A stretch of 64,000 bases of DNA from Candidatus Acidiferrales bacterium (GCA_035515795.1 DATJAY010000035.1:124001-188000), one strand, 5' to 3'. Positions 17,427-26,240 are shown, counted from the first letter of the stretch. Notes: generated from the sequence alone by a model not told the origin. Numbers and translations: made by a program.

Positions 17427-17675
17427 TTGACTGAAATCATCGGATTCCTTGCAGCGATTTTGACGACCATTGCGTTCGTTCCGCAGTTTCTAAAAGTCTG
17501 GAGAACACGGTCGACACGAGATATCAGCTTGAGGATGTACCTTATGTTGTGTACAGGTGTTTTCTTATGGCTCCTCTATGGTATACAACTGGGTTCTCTT
17601 CCGATTATTCTCGCGAACAGCGTGACACTTGTGCTCACGCTTGCTATACTATCCTTGAAAGTCAGGCACCGTTAG
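17427..17675 (+). CDS. SemiSWEET-type sugar transporter
   Basis: An 82-residue protein with three hydrophobic helices and the PQ-loop signature FVPQFLKVWRTRSTRDIS in the first helix and loop, followed by WLLYG and an Asn in the third helix (LANSV). This matches bacterial SemiSWEETs, which dimerise to carry sugars across the inner membrane. The start is TTG at 17427 with a poor SD. It is convergent with the GH3 glycosidase, nine bases away. A sugar importer next to a secreted glycosidase is suggestive, though the two are not co-transcribed. Confidence 0.85.
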   Translation: MTEIIGFLAAILTTIAFVPQFLKVWRTRSTRDISLRMYLMLCTGVFLWLLYGIQLGSLPIILANSVTLVLTLAILSLKVRHR

Positions 17676-17684
17676 CGACACGGA

Positions 17685-20132
17685 TCATTTCAAAAGCACG
17701 ATCTTCCTGGATTGCGAGTGACCGCCGGCGGTCATCTTCAGGAAATAGACGCCGGTCGGAAATTTGGCCGCATTGAACACCAGCGAATGAGCCCCGGCAT
17801 TCTGACGAGCATCAACGAGAGTTGCCGCTTCTCTACCCAGCACATCGTAGACTTTCAAGGTGACACGGCCGCCTGCTGAAAGCCGATAGCCGATCGTGGT
17901 CGACGGATTGAACGGATTGGGATAATTCTGATCGAGCTGGTCTGTCGTCGGAATCGAGTACTTGCCTTCACTGATTGCTGAAACGACGCTTGACCAATTG
18001 TAAACGTCGAACGAATTGAACGGCTGGAGTGTACCACCATCCGCCGATTCGAGCGTTCCGGAATTGTACGATATTGCGGCTGTGTCATTTTGTGAATAAT
18101 ATGTTTTGTCCAATGCTACGATGATCGTCGTGCTGTCGCCGTTCTTTAAAGACAACGAAATCGCCGCATCGATGACTTTCCCGTTCCGCACGAGACCAAA
18201 CGCCGATTGGTCCGACGAGGGATCCTTCATTCGTTTGTTGAACGTCAACTCAAGGGAGTTCCCTCCGCTTGTGACGATGGCAGACTGTGCGACGGGAGGC
18301 GAACCGACCGGAGAATCCGCATATGACGTGATTCCAAATCCGTAGGGGTACAAAGGATTGTAAACACTGTCACCGTAGTTGATCGGGATCTGTGCCATAT
18401 TCTTCGGCCAGGTATGCGACAAAACACCTTTCGGTTGAAATTCGCCGAAGAGCATGTCCGAAACTCCTTCTCCTTCGGTTCCTGGAAGCCACGCGGCGAA
18501 TATCACATCCGAATAATGCAAAATCTTCTCGAGTATCATAGGCCTTCCGGAAACAAGTACCACAATGACAGGCGCACCGTAACTTTTCATCCTCTTTACC
18601 AAGTCGACATCGCTTTGTGGAATGCCGAGATCCGATTCATACCCCAAATATTCAGCATAAGGAGTCTCACCGATTACCACGACGGAATAATCGGCAATGG
18701 TGTCTGCGAAAATTCCCGTCGGCGAATATTCTACCTCGGCGTCCGGAGCAGCGTCTCTCATTCCCTGCAGGATCGTCGTGCCGATCGTTGATGCGCCGCT
18801 GAGTCCCTGCCATGTGATCGTCCAGCCGCCGCATTGATTCCCGAGATCGTCTGCATTCGAACCGGCTACAAGAATTCTCGTGTTTGCTCTCCGCAGCGGG
18901 AGAATTCCATCTTTCTTTTTCAAGAGCACAATCGATTCTCTTACGCACCGGCGCGCAATAGAACGATGGGCAGCACTTCCCACTAAAGGCATGAGAGACC
19001 TGTCTGTGAAAGGCCTTTCGAATAGACCGAGCCTGAATTTGATCGTCAAAATTCTTCGGACGGCGTCGTTAACCCGCGGCGTATCTATTTTCCCTTCGCT
19101 TAGAAGATTCCTCATCGCAGTGCGGAAAGAGTCATACTGGAAAGGAATCATGACCATGTCTATTCCAGCATTGATCGACTCATTAACGCATTCCTGGTAA
19201 TTGCTCGCCAGCTGGTCGATAGCTGCCCAATCCGAAACGACAAACCCGCTGAATCCCAATTCATTTTTCAGAACGTCCGTGATCCAGTACCTGCTCCCGC
19301 TCATTTTCTGTCCGTTGATGCTGCTGAACGAGACCATTATGCTTCCAACTCCGGAGTCAATTGCAGAAACATACCCGGGCAAAAATAATTTTCTTATGGT
19401 TGCGGTGTCGCCTTGAGTATTTCCCTGGTCTATCCCGCCGGTTGTTCCACCATCTCCAAGGTAATGTTTCGTGCACGCGAGGATACTCGTAGGTTCTGAC
19501 AAAGAGTCTCCCTGGAAACCGCGAACGGCTGATGACCCGAGAAGCTGTGCAAGTTCGGGAGTTTCTCCAAATCCCTCATAAGTGCGTCCCCATCTTTCGT
19601 CGCGGGGAACAGCGATGCAGGGACCGAACGTCCAATCGATGCCCGTCGCGGCGACTTCTTCCGCTGTGGCGCGCTCCTCTTCCTTGACCAATTCCGGGTC
19701 GCGCGTGCATCCCATGCCGATATTGTGGGGAAAAATAGTTGCCCCGTAAACGTTGTTGTCACCATGCACGGCGTCGATTCCGTAGATAATGGGAATCTTC
19801 AACCGACCTCTCAGCGCATAAGTTTGCAGGGTATCATACACGTTTGCCCAGTTCAACAGTCGATTTCCCGAAGCCGGATCGGAGCCGCCACCGCTCAGGA
19901 CGGAGCCGATACAGTACGAATTAAGACTCGAAGGATTGTATTGAGCTATACTAAGATCGATCTGCATCATCTGGCCGATCTTCTCATCCATTGTCATCCT
20001 TCCCATCAGGTCCTCGACCCTTTGCATTACCGGCAGATTCGCATCCTGGTACGGCAGAGTCTGAGCGGCAAATTTTGTCGCAGAAGACAAAAGAAAATAG
20101 ATAACAACCAGAGTTGTTGCTCTATTCATCAT
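17685..20132 (-). CDS. Secreted GH3 beta-glycosidase with T9SS sorting tag
   Basis: An 815-residue exoenzyme with a signal peptide of about 23 residues. The GH3 N-domain spans about 35-375, with nucleophile Asp301 in FVVSDW and KHYLGDGG near 222-228. The GH3 C-domain spans about 395-600. A bacterial Ig-like domain follows (about 610-712). The C-terminal type IX sorting domain (about 733-815) starts with NYPNPFNPST and ends SRKIVLLK. It should hydrolyse beta-linked glucosides outside the cell after export through the T9SS. The closest recognisable relatives are BglX/ExoP-like glucan glucohydrolases; the exact substrate cannot be read from sequence. It is convergent with the SemiSWEET. Confidence 0.93.
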   Translation of the reverse strand: MMNRATTLVVIYFLLSSATKFAAQTLPYQDANLPVMQRVEDLMGRMTMDEKIGQMMQIDLSIAQYNPSSLNSYCIGSVLSGGGSDPASGNRLLNWANVYDTLQTYALRGRLKIPIIYGIDAVHGDNNVYGATIFPHNIGMGCTRDPELVKEEERATAEEVAATGIDWTFGPCIAVPRDERWGRTYEGFGETPELAQLLGSSAVRGFQGDSLSEPTSILACTKHYLGDGGTTGGIDQGNTQGDTATIRKLFLPGYVSAIDSGVGSIMVSFSSINGQKMSGSRYWITDVLKNELGFSGFVVSDWAAIDQLASNYQECVNESINAGIDMVMIPFQYDSFRTAMRNLLSEGKIDTPRVNDAVRRILTIKFRLGLFERPFTDRSLMPLVGSAAHRSIARRCVRESIVLLKKKDGILPLRRANTRILVAGSNADDLGNQCGGWTITWQGLSGASTIGTTILQGMRDAAPDAEVEYSPTGIFADTIADYSVVVIGETPYAEYLGYESDLGIPQSDVDLVKRMKSYGAPVIVVLVSGRPMILEKILHYSDVIFAAWLPGTEGEGVSDMLFGEFQPKGVLSHTWPKNMAQIPINYGDSVYNPLYPYGFGITSYADSPVGSPPVAQSAIVTSGGNSLELTFNKRMKDPSSDQSAFGLVRNGKVIDAAISLSLKNGDSTTIIVALDKTYYSQNDTAAISYNSGTLESADGGTLQPFNSFDVYNWSSVVSAISEGKYSIPTTDQLDQNYPNPFNPSTTIGYRLSAGGRVTLKVYDVLGREAATLVDARQNAGAHSLVFNAAKFPTGVYFLKMTAGGHSQSRKIVLLK

Positions 20133-20157
20133 ACAATTTTTCTGAACGTCTAATTAT

Positions 20158-20319
20158 TTATTTTATAAGCCCGCTGAGCGTTGAGCCGATGTAGTATGGC
20201 CAGATTAATATCGCTAAAACTCCGTTCCAAAATGCAAGCTTCAAAAAACCAAGCGTGAACAGCCAACCGATAATCCAGATAATCCCGAAACCCGAATTGT
20301 TGATCTTAATTTTTTCCAC
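20158..20319 (-). CDS. 53-residue hydrophobic membrane protein
   Basis: A small gene starting GTG at 20319 behind a strong SD (GGAGGATAAATC) and stopping at 20158. The protein begins MEKIKINNSGFG, followed by two hydrophobic helices (about residues 11-32 and 33-48) containing FWNGVLAILIWPYY. It is Trp/Tyr-rich at the membrane edges. I do not recognise the family. It lies 25 bases upstream of the GH3 gene on the same strand, so the two may share a transcript. The SD and clean frame make it likely to be real. Confidence 0.6.
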   Translation of the reverse strand: MEKIKINNSGFGIIWIIGWLFTLGFLKLAFWNGVLAILIWPYYIGSTLSGLIK

Positions 20320-20376
20320 GATTTATCCTCCGTTAATTGAATGCAACTGTGAACGCTACTAAGTTACCCTTCCGAT

Positions 20377-20405
20377 TTGTGAAGTGCAACGGCACCTCTT
20401 ATATT
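20377..20405 (+). promoter_or_regulatory. Putative promoter of the MuiA-like gene
   Basis: A -35-like TTGTGA (20377-20382) and a -10 TATATT (20400-20405) are separated by 17 bases, about 40 bases before the ATG at 20445. The -10 fits the TAnnTT pattern of Bacteroidota-type promoters. Confidence 0.4.
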
Positions 20406-20444
20406 GAGGTTAACAAACCAACAAAAAATTCAGGAGAGGCTACA

Positions 20445-22445
20445 ATGAACGCTAAGAAAGTTCTGTCGTTTGGAATTGTTATCCTGATTGCATCCTTCAT
20501 CTTTTCCAGTGCATCCCGTGCCAGCCAGGATGTTAAATCAAAAGTTTCTGCGGTAACGGTTTACGCAGACCGGGCACTGATCATCAGAACTGCAGAGGTG
20601 AATCTTTCGCCGGGTATGAATACGGTGGAATTCGCGGGATTGCCGGTCATATTAGCTGACCAATCACTTCGCGTTTCAGGTGAATCCGAGTCCAACGTGA
20701 AGGTACTTGACGTTCAGATTAAAATGGTTTTCAAAGACACAATTTCAAATGAACATGTGCGTGAGTTATATGATCAGCTATCGTCATTACAGAATGAGGA
20801 ACAGATCCTGGAGAAGAGAATGGATGTTTTGGATGCGGAAATGTCCTTCTTAGACTCGCTTCGCATCTATTATGCCAGGAGTGCACAAGTCGGGGCGGTA
20901 AAATCTTCGTATGAAGATTGGGCAAAGATGGTGAGCTTTCTTGAAAAAAATATGGACGCCATAAATGAAAAAATTATCAACACAGGTGCAAGGCTCCGAG
21001 AAGTCAAAGATCAGATCTTGACCATACAAACTGAAGCTCAACAAATGCAAAACTTTCCAAAAAAAACGGAGAAACGCGTCGTTGTGACGCTATCATCGAA
21101 CAAATCCGACAGCGCTAACCTGCAGGTTTCCTATGTAATTGGTGCTGCAAGCTGGGCGCCGTTATATGACTTACACGCCACCTCCGGCGACAAAGTCATG
21201 GAGCTAACTTATTCCGGCGTCGTCCGACAAGCAACTGGTGAGGATTGGAAAAATGTCATGGTCACGTTATCAACTGCTCAGCCGGTGGCTAATGGAGCAC
21301 CTCCAGTTTTAGTACCATGGCAAGCCGGCCAACATCAGATGATTTCCCAGATCCCGACTATCAATTTGCAGAAGGACGTTGGAGAAAATAATCAACAGTC
21401 TATGGCGTCTTTGTCTCTCGGGATAGTTCAGGAACCCGGGCCGGGAAACACCATAAGAGGTCGAATCATCGATAGAGTAACCGACGAAGCGTTGCCGGGA
21501 GCAAATGTTGTTGTTGTGGGCACAAATTACGGAGCAGCGACCAATCTTGATGGATATTATTCGATTGCTAATGTTCCTAACGGTAACTATCAATTGAGGG
21601 TTTTGTTGGTCGGCTACCAAGCTATGACATCAGCGACATTCGGAGTCAATTCGTCGTCAACAAGGAGAGGCGATTTCTTGCTGGGACCCCTTTCAATTCA
21701 AGGGAAAGAAGTGGTCGTAACCGCTGAGAGACAATCACAGAGGACGAATATATTCCAGCAACTAGCATCAAACGGTACTGTGTCCTCACCTTCATCCAAT
21801 GCCGTCACTTATTATGCCGCCGAGGTTCACGAGCGTACCGCGTCCTCTACATTTGTCATTCCCGCCCCGACAGACATTCCGAGCGATAATAATCCACACA
21901 AGGTGACTATCGCTATCGCGGACCTCCCTGTTGACCTTTCTTACATGTGTGTTCCACTTGCATCTCCCGGGGCTTATCTAACTGGAAGGACAAAAGACTC
22001 AACTGACTATCCCTTTATTTCTGGCCCCGCAAATGTCTTCCTCGACAACTCGTTTGTTGCAACCACTTCGATAGGCACCGTCTTTCCTGGAGAAGAATTT
22101 CAAACTTATCTCGGAACTGATGAGGCGATAAAAGTAGGTAGAAAATTACTGAAAGAGTTCACAGAATCAACGGGACTACTTTCAAAGAAGACTAAGACAA
22201 CTTACGATTATTTAATCACTGTCGAGAACGATAAGAAGGTGCCGGTGGATATCGACGTGAAGGACCAGATTCCCGTGTCCAGCGACGAAAAAATTGTGGT
22301 TGAATTGTTAGCTCCGGCACCAACCGAAGCGAAACCGGACGAACAGGGAATTATCGACTGGCATTTGAAACTGAGCCCGCAAGAGAAGAAAGAACTTCAC
22401 TTGAAATTCAGCATCGAATATCCCGGCGATGCAATTGTGAGGTAA
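20445..22445 (+). CDS. MuiA-type DUF4139/DUF4140 protein with carboxypeptidase-regulatory-like insert
   Basis: A 666-residue exported protein with a signal peptide of about 27 residues. A DUF4140-like N-terminal domain (about 30-130) and a coiled coil (about 100-200) precede a DUF4139-like beta domain. This is interrupted at about 332-425 by a carboxypeptidase-regulatory-like fold (GRIIDRVTDEALPGANVVV ... GYYSIANVPNGNYQL). The domain order matches 'mucoidy inhibitor MuiA family' proteins; their molecular role is unknown. The ATG at 20445 follows AGGAGAG and begins a clear signal peptide; the frame opens upstream at 20337 but that extension has no SD. It is convergent with the ompA-like gene. 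Confidence 0.82.
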   Translation: MNAKKVLSFGIVILIASFIFSSASRASQDVKSKVSAVTVYADRALIIRTAEVNLSPGMNTVEFAGLPVILADQSLRVSGESESNVKVLDVQIKMVFKDTISNEHVRELYDQLSSLQNEEQILEKRMDVLDAEMSFLDSLRIYYARSAQVGAVKSSYEDWAKMVSFLEKNMDAINEKIINTGARLREVKDQILTIQTEAQQMQNFPKKTEKRVVVTLSSNKSDSANLQVSYVIGAASWAPLYDLHATSGDKVMELTYSGVVRQATGEDWKNVMVTLSTAQPVANGAPPVLVPWQAGQHQMISQIPTINLQKDVGENNQQSMASLSLGIVQEPGPGNTIRGRIIDRVTDEALPGANVVVVGTNYGAATNLDGYYSIANVPNGNYQLRVLLVGYQAMTSATFGVNSSSTRRGDFLLGPLSIQGKEVVVTAERQSQRTNIFQQLASNGTVSSPSSNAVTYYAAEVHERTASSTFVIPAPTDIPSDNNPHKVTIAIADLPVDLSYMCVPLASPGAYLTGRTKDSTDYPFISGPANVFLDNSFVATTSIGTVFPGEEFQTYLGTDEAIKVGRKLLKEFTESTGLLSKKTKTTYDYLITVENDKKVPVDIDVKDQIPVSSDEKIVVELLAPAPTEAKPDEQGIIDWHLKLSPQEKKELHLKFSIEYPGDAIVR

Positions 22446-22496
22446 TTCTATCCCAATGAAACCTTGCGACGGCAGCAATGGTTTTGAAGCTTCGAC

Positions 22497-22528
22497 CTCT
22501 GCCCCGAAGAAATCTATTCGGGACAGAG
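22497..22528. terminator. Hairpin between convergent muiA-like and ompA-like genes
   Basis: A 12-base stem with one mismatch (CTCTGCCCCGAA at 22497-22508 against TTCGGGACAGAG at 22517-22528) and an 8-base loop. It sits just past both stop codons, where a bidirectional terminator is expected. Neither side has a long T run, hence moderate confidence. Confidence 0.45.
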
Positions 22529-22537
22529 CTGAATTCT

Positions 22538-23365
22538 CTACTGCTGTACCAGCTCCACTCTTCGATTCTTTGCCTTTCCCTCATCGGTTGCATTCGAAGC
22601 CACCGGGCAATATGGCCCTACTCCAGAAGATTTCAGCCGCGACCCATCTATTCCACGACCGATGAGCGCCTTCACCACGGCATCCGCACGGTTTGCGGAC
22701 AGCTTCAGGTTCGATTCCAGTGTTCCCACGTTATCCGTATGTCCAACCACATACAGCGCAAGGCTGGGGTTCTGTTTAAGAAGTTTCGTAATTTCGTCGA
22801 GCGCCGGACCGGACTCCGGCTTAACATCAAATTTACCGGTATCAAAATAAATCCCGTACACCGCGGCTTTACCCGTGGAGGCTATGCTTTCGCTGAGTGC
22901 CGCAGCGTCCGCAGTCACTTCCTGTTCCATCTCCTTTGATTCAACAATGATCAGCTGGTAGTTTATGCCATCATTAAAAGCCTGGACCGACACGTATGTC
23001 ACAGTGCCGTCCTTCTCAATCTTAGCATTGAGTACCCTTTCATCGTGATACAATATCTTTCCGCCTAATTTCTTCACTGCATTTTCATAATTCCGCTCGA
23101 TTTGAACCATGCTGACCTGCCTGGCTCCCGTTTTGATATGGTAACTTAGATTGGTGAGCTTCCCTTCCCAGCGACCGGCATCGCCTTCAATGTAATCGGA
23201 TTGGTAGCTGTCAAAGTCTTTCTGAGAGTAGTCCGACATATAGAACCCCGGCATTCTTGAGAGAAGCGGGTGATCCTGACCGCCTTCGACATCCTTCTCC
23301 TCTTGCGCCCAGGTGAATGAAACAGTCACTAAGACTATGAAAAGTGCCGACAAAACATTACGCAT
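22538..23365 (-). CDS. OmpA-family peptidoglycan-binding envelope protein
   Basis: A 275-residue protein with a signal peptide (cleavage near FTWAQ). The N-terminal region of about 150 residues is unassigned. The C-terminal OmpA domain (about 165-275) is marked by IYFDTGKFDVKPES, VVGHTDNVGTLESNLKLSANRADAV and a terminal NRRVELV. OmpA domains bind diaminopimelate in peptidoglycan. No beta-barrel is evident, so it is a periplasmic or lipid-independent envelope anchor. The ATG at 23365 follows AGGAGG; an in-frame TTG at 23398 was rejected. Two metabolic genes lie upstream on the same strand. Confidence 0.88.
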   Translation of the reverse strand: MRNVLSALFIVLVTVSFTWAQEEKDVEGGQDHPLLSRMPGFYMSDYSQKDFDSYQSDYIEGDAGRWEGKLTNLSYHIKTGARQVSMVQIERNYENAVKKLGGKILYHDERVLNAKIEKDGTVTYVSVQAFNDGINYQLIIVESKEMEQEVTADAAALSESIASTGKAAVYGIYFDTGKFDVKPESGPALDEITKLLKQNPSLALYVVGHTDNVGTLESNLKLSANRADAVVKALIGRGIDGSRLKSSGVGPYCPVASNATDEGKAKNRRVELVQQ

Positions 23366-23428
23366 AATAAGTCCTCCTATGTTTGATATAATCTTCAATT
23401 CGTTGTGTCCATCCTGTATGCCAGCTTA

Positions 23429-24340
23429 TCATCTGTACAAATCTCCGTTGAGATATTTTAATCCTGAATCGCAGATGATCGTAACGATCCTTTTCCCTGG
23501 CCCGATGATTCTTCCTCTTTGAATTGCAGCCCAAACATTCGCTCCGGATGTTCTTCCTCCAAATATTCCTTCGGTACGCGCGAGTTTTCTCGCGGTGTCG
23601 TAGGCATCTTCATCCGACACGGCCATTATCTCGTCAGCCAGGTCCATCCTGCATATAGATGGCACGAATCCGGCTCCGATACCTTCGAGCTTATGAGTCC
23701 CCGACGTGTCGCCTCCGGAAAGAGAGCGAACATTCAACGGCTCGATCGGGATGCATCGAATATTCGGCACCTCATTTTTGAACACCTCCGAGTTTCCGGA
23801 AAAACACCCGCCGGTGCCGACTCCCATTATGAATTCATCAATGTCATTTCCAAGAACATCTAAGATCTCTCGTGCCATGTTATGATAGGCGTTGCGGTTG
23901 TCGACATTGTTGAACTGGTCGGTCCAAAAAGTGTTGGAGTTTCTGCTTAACTCTCTCGCTCTCTCGACGAGAGAGTCAATAAGTTTTGCCGTTATCAAGC
24001 CGTTTTCACTCGGAATTATCTCCAGTTCGGCTCCGAATGCCCGCATCGTCTGAAGTTTTTCTTCCGCGAAGGCGTCCGACGAGACGAAGTATGCTTTGTA
24101 GCCCTTGTTCGCACAGACCATTGCCAAAGAACTTCCTGTACTTCCGCCGGTATATTCAACGACTGTTCCCCCGGATTTGAGATCACCTCTTCGTTCAGCT
24201 CCTTCGATCATCGAGAGCGCCATCCTGTCTTTCATACTTCCGGTGGGATTTGCTCCCTCATACTTCACATATACATCGGCACAATTCAGTCCGGGGAGTC
24301 GCTCCAATTTTATTAACGGCGTCTTTCCTATTGCTCTCAT
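23429..24340 (-). CDS. PLP-dependent cysteine synthase-like enzyme
   Basis: A 303-residue fold-type II PLP enzyme. The PLP lysine is Lys37 in NPTGSMKDR, the loop TGGSTGSS replaces the canonical SGNTG substrate loop, and the phosphate-binding GVGTGGCFSG lies near 177-186. It belongs to the cysteine synthase/cystathionine beta-synthase superfamily. The altered loop means the reaction (O-acetylserine sulfhydrylase, desulfhydrase or other beta-replacement) cannot be assigned. It lies 35 bases downstream of an amino-acid racemase, suggesting a linked amino-acid pathway. Confidence 0.85.
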   Translation of the reverse strand: MRAIGKTPLIKLERLPGLNCADVYVKYEGANPTGSMKDRMALSMIEGAERRGDLKSGGTVVEYTGGSTGSSLAMVCANKGYKAYFVSSDAFAEEKLQTMRAFGAELEIIPSENGLITAKLIDSLVERARELSRNSNTFWTDQFNNVDNRNAYHNMAREILDVLGNDIDEFIMGVGTGGCFSGNSEVFKNEVPNIRCIPIEPLNVRSLSGGDTSGTHKLEGIGAGFVPSICRMDLADEIMAVSDEDAYDTARKLARTEGIFGGRTSGANVWAAIQRGRIIGPGKRIVTIICDSGLKYLNGDLYR

Positions 24341-24375
24341 TTCTTATCTCTCAATATTCGGACGGCTTGAGCGCA

Positions 24376-25065
24376 TCATGCCAACGCAAACTCGACGGCG
24401 GCCATCGCATGAATCTCTGTCGTATCGAACACAGGAATCCTGCAATCGGACTGTTTGATGAGAAGCGGAATCTCCGTGCAGCCAAGTATGATTCCTCCTG
24501 CGCCCTTCTGCACAAGCTCGTCAATTATCTCAAGGTACTTTTTCTTCGTCTCGTCCTTCAATACAGCTTTCCCCAACTCTGCCATTATGGTTCTGTGAAT
24601 GTATTCGCGTTCATTTTCTTCCGGAACGAGCGCCGTGATGCCGAACTTAGCAAGCCTATCTTTATAGAACGGATGCTCCATGGTGAGCTTCGTGCCCAGA
24701 AGCCCGACGGTTTGTATATTCTGCTTCGCCACCGCTTTTGCCGTCACTTCAGCTATATGAAGGAGCGGGATTCGAATATTTTTTTGTATCAGGTCTGCGG
24801 CAACATGAGAAGTGTTCGCGCAAAGGAGGAGGCACTCTGCGCCGGCATTTTCCAGCAACTTGGCGACTGATATCAGAAATTTTGGAAAATCTCCCATCTC
24901 AGAAGGATTGCTCGGCGGTTTGAACTCACCCTGGTTCACAGAATAGAGAAGTAACTTCGCAGAATTAAGTCCGCCCAGCCGCTCATTGATTTGCTGATTT
25001 ATGATCTTGTAGTATTCGACCGTCGAGACCCAGCTCGTGCCGCCAATTAATCCTAATGTTTTCAC
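24376..25065 (-). CDS. Aspartate/glutamate racemase family protein
   Basis: A 229-residue PLP-independent racemase. It begins MKTLGLIGGTSWVST, as aspartate racemases do, and has the two catalytic cysteines in LLLCANTSH (about residue 82) and ILGCTEIPLL (about 197). It should interconvert D- and L-acidic amino acids using the Cys pair. The start is GTG at 25065 behind GTGAGGAT. It is the first gene of the run into the cysteine-synthase-like gene. Confidence 0.88.
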   Translation of the reverse strand: MKTLGLIGGTSWVSTVEYYKIINQQINERLGGLNSAKLLLYSVNQGEFKPPSNPSEMGDFPKFLISVAKLLENAGAECLLLCANTSHVAADLIQKNIRIPLLHIAEVTAKAVAKQNIQTVGLLGTKLTMEHPFYKDRLAKFGITALVPEENEREYIHRTIMAELGKAVLKDETKKKYLEIIDELVQKGAGGIILGCTEIPLLIKQSDCRIPVFDTTEIHAMAAVEFALA

Positions 25066-25498
25066 TTTATCCTCACGTCAGATTTGAATATCGAATTGCC
25101 TGATCACTTTCCGTTCAGGAATTTACGTCGAGTCCTTCAGCAACAACATCAAGTTATTCCACGGACTCATGAGATACAACTTTGCCAATTCCATGACGTC
25201 TCACCTTGAAACTCACACCTGAGGCTGATAGTTTGATGCAACGGTTTTGGTAACATAAATGTCGTGATACCGTAGAATTCACTGTCGTTTTTAACTCAGA
25301 GCTGTCGACGCTGGTATAATCTGAAAATTCGATTGAGTTTGAAGTCAGGTAATTGAAACTCATAAAATTCTTCCGACTCGTTTTGTGTGTATGCCAGCCT
25401 CCCTTCGCATAAAAGCTGAAGATTGAAATCAGTGGAACACTAAACGATATTTCCAAAAATCTATTTACTGTGCCTTGTATCAACAGACTGAATCACAC

Positions 25499-25527
25499 TT
25501 GACAATAATGGCTCTAAATATTACATT
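25499..25527 (+). promoter_or_regulatory. Promoter of the TetR/RND efflux operon
   Basis: A perfect -35 TTGACA (25499-25504), a 17-base spacer, and -10 TACATT (25522-25527). The -10 fits the TAnnTT pattern of this lineage. A palindrome follows directly. Confidence 0.65.
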
Positions 25528-25543
25528 ATGACTTGCAAGTCAT
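25528..25543. promoter_or_regulatory. 16-base perfect palindrome, probable TetR operator
   Basis: ATGACTTG/CAAGTCAT is a perfect 16-base palindrome covering the expected transcription start, immediately after the -10 and before the SD (AGGAG, 25554-25558) of the TetR gene. Its position is that of an autorepressor site; binding by the adjacent regulator is inferred. Confidence 0.65.
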
Positions 25544-25564
25544 TTTTTGACTCAGGAGTCTGTT

Positions 25565-26236
25565 TTGCAGAATAATCATCAAAAGATTTCCAAAAAGGAT
25601 CGTAACGTCCCCTCGCGAAAAGAGCGCGAGAAGCAAACGCGTCAGCACGAGATCTTGAGTTCCGCCAAAAAACTCTTTCTCGAAAAAGGGTACCACCGCA
25701 CGACGCTCGAGGAAATAGCACAACATGCGGAATTCGGCAAAGGAACTATTTATAATTACTTCAGCAGCAAAGAAGAGCTTTTTTTTGGCATACTCAATTC
25801 TCTGGCCGAGGAAGCTCATAAGATCGCCGAATCATCGATCAACATTTCGGGAAATGTTCACGACAAATTCACTTCCTATGCAATGGGACTTATCTCTTAT
25901 GCAGAAGTAAACTCCGACATCTTTCAGTTGATCATTCAAGAAATGCACAATCTGAATTCCTCCGAAAATGATGCAAAACTAAGAGGCCTCAGAAAGCGTT
26001 ACACAAACGTCATACGCCTCCTCGCAGAACTGATCACAGATGAGATTAAAAAGAAAAACGTCAGAAAATTGGATCCGCTTAAATTAGCAAAGCTCTTTGA
26101 CAGCATGGTCCAATTCTTCTGCGTCAACCATTTCGGGCCGCATAAGATCGATAAGGTGGATAACATCGACGATGAAGTCGCTCTGATGGTTTCCGTTTTT
26201 TTCAATGGAATTTCAGAACCGAAGGCGAAAGGGTAG
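25565..26236 (+). CDS. TetR-family regulator of the RND efflux cassette
   Basis: A regulator of about 223 residues. The TetR HTH domain is clear (ILSSAKKLFLEKGYHRTTLEEIA ... GKGTIYNYFSSKEELFF), followed by an all-helical ligand-binding domain. The TTG at 25565 is six bases after AGGAG and is preferred over the TTG at 25547. The gene is four bases ahead of the TolC gene and has a palindrome over its promoter. This fits autogenous repression of the whole pump operon with release by a pump substrate. Confidence 0.9.
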   Translation: MQNNHQKISKKDRNVPSRKEREKQTRQHEILSSAKKLFLEKGYHRTTLEEIAQHAEFGKGTIYNYFSSKEELFFGILNSLAEEAHKIAESSINISGNVHDKFTSYAMGLISYAEVNSDIFQLIIQEMHNLNSSENDAKLRGLRKRYTNVIRLLAELITDEIKKKNVRKLDPLKLAKLFDSMVQFFCVNHFGPHKIDKVDNIDDEVALMVSVFFNGISEPKAKG

Positions 26237-26240
26237 TTTG

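Larger units (their letters stand above)
25066..25564. other. Non-coding divergent region before the RND efflux cassette
   Basis: About 500 bases between the racemase (leftward) and the TetR gene (rightward). A 109-codon minus-strand frame (25154-25483) starts at a TTG with no SD, has no recognisable domain and was not accepted. The right 65 bases hold the TetR promoter and operator listed separately. I see nothing else I can support. Confidence 0.5.

Noticed and set aside
25154-25483. 109-residue minus-strand frame in the gap before the TetR gene
   Set aside because: TTG start without SD and no family resemblance. A faint PilZ-like stretch (KLSASGVSFKVRR) is too weak and lacks the upstream RxxxR.
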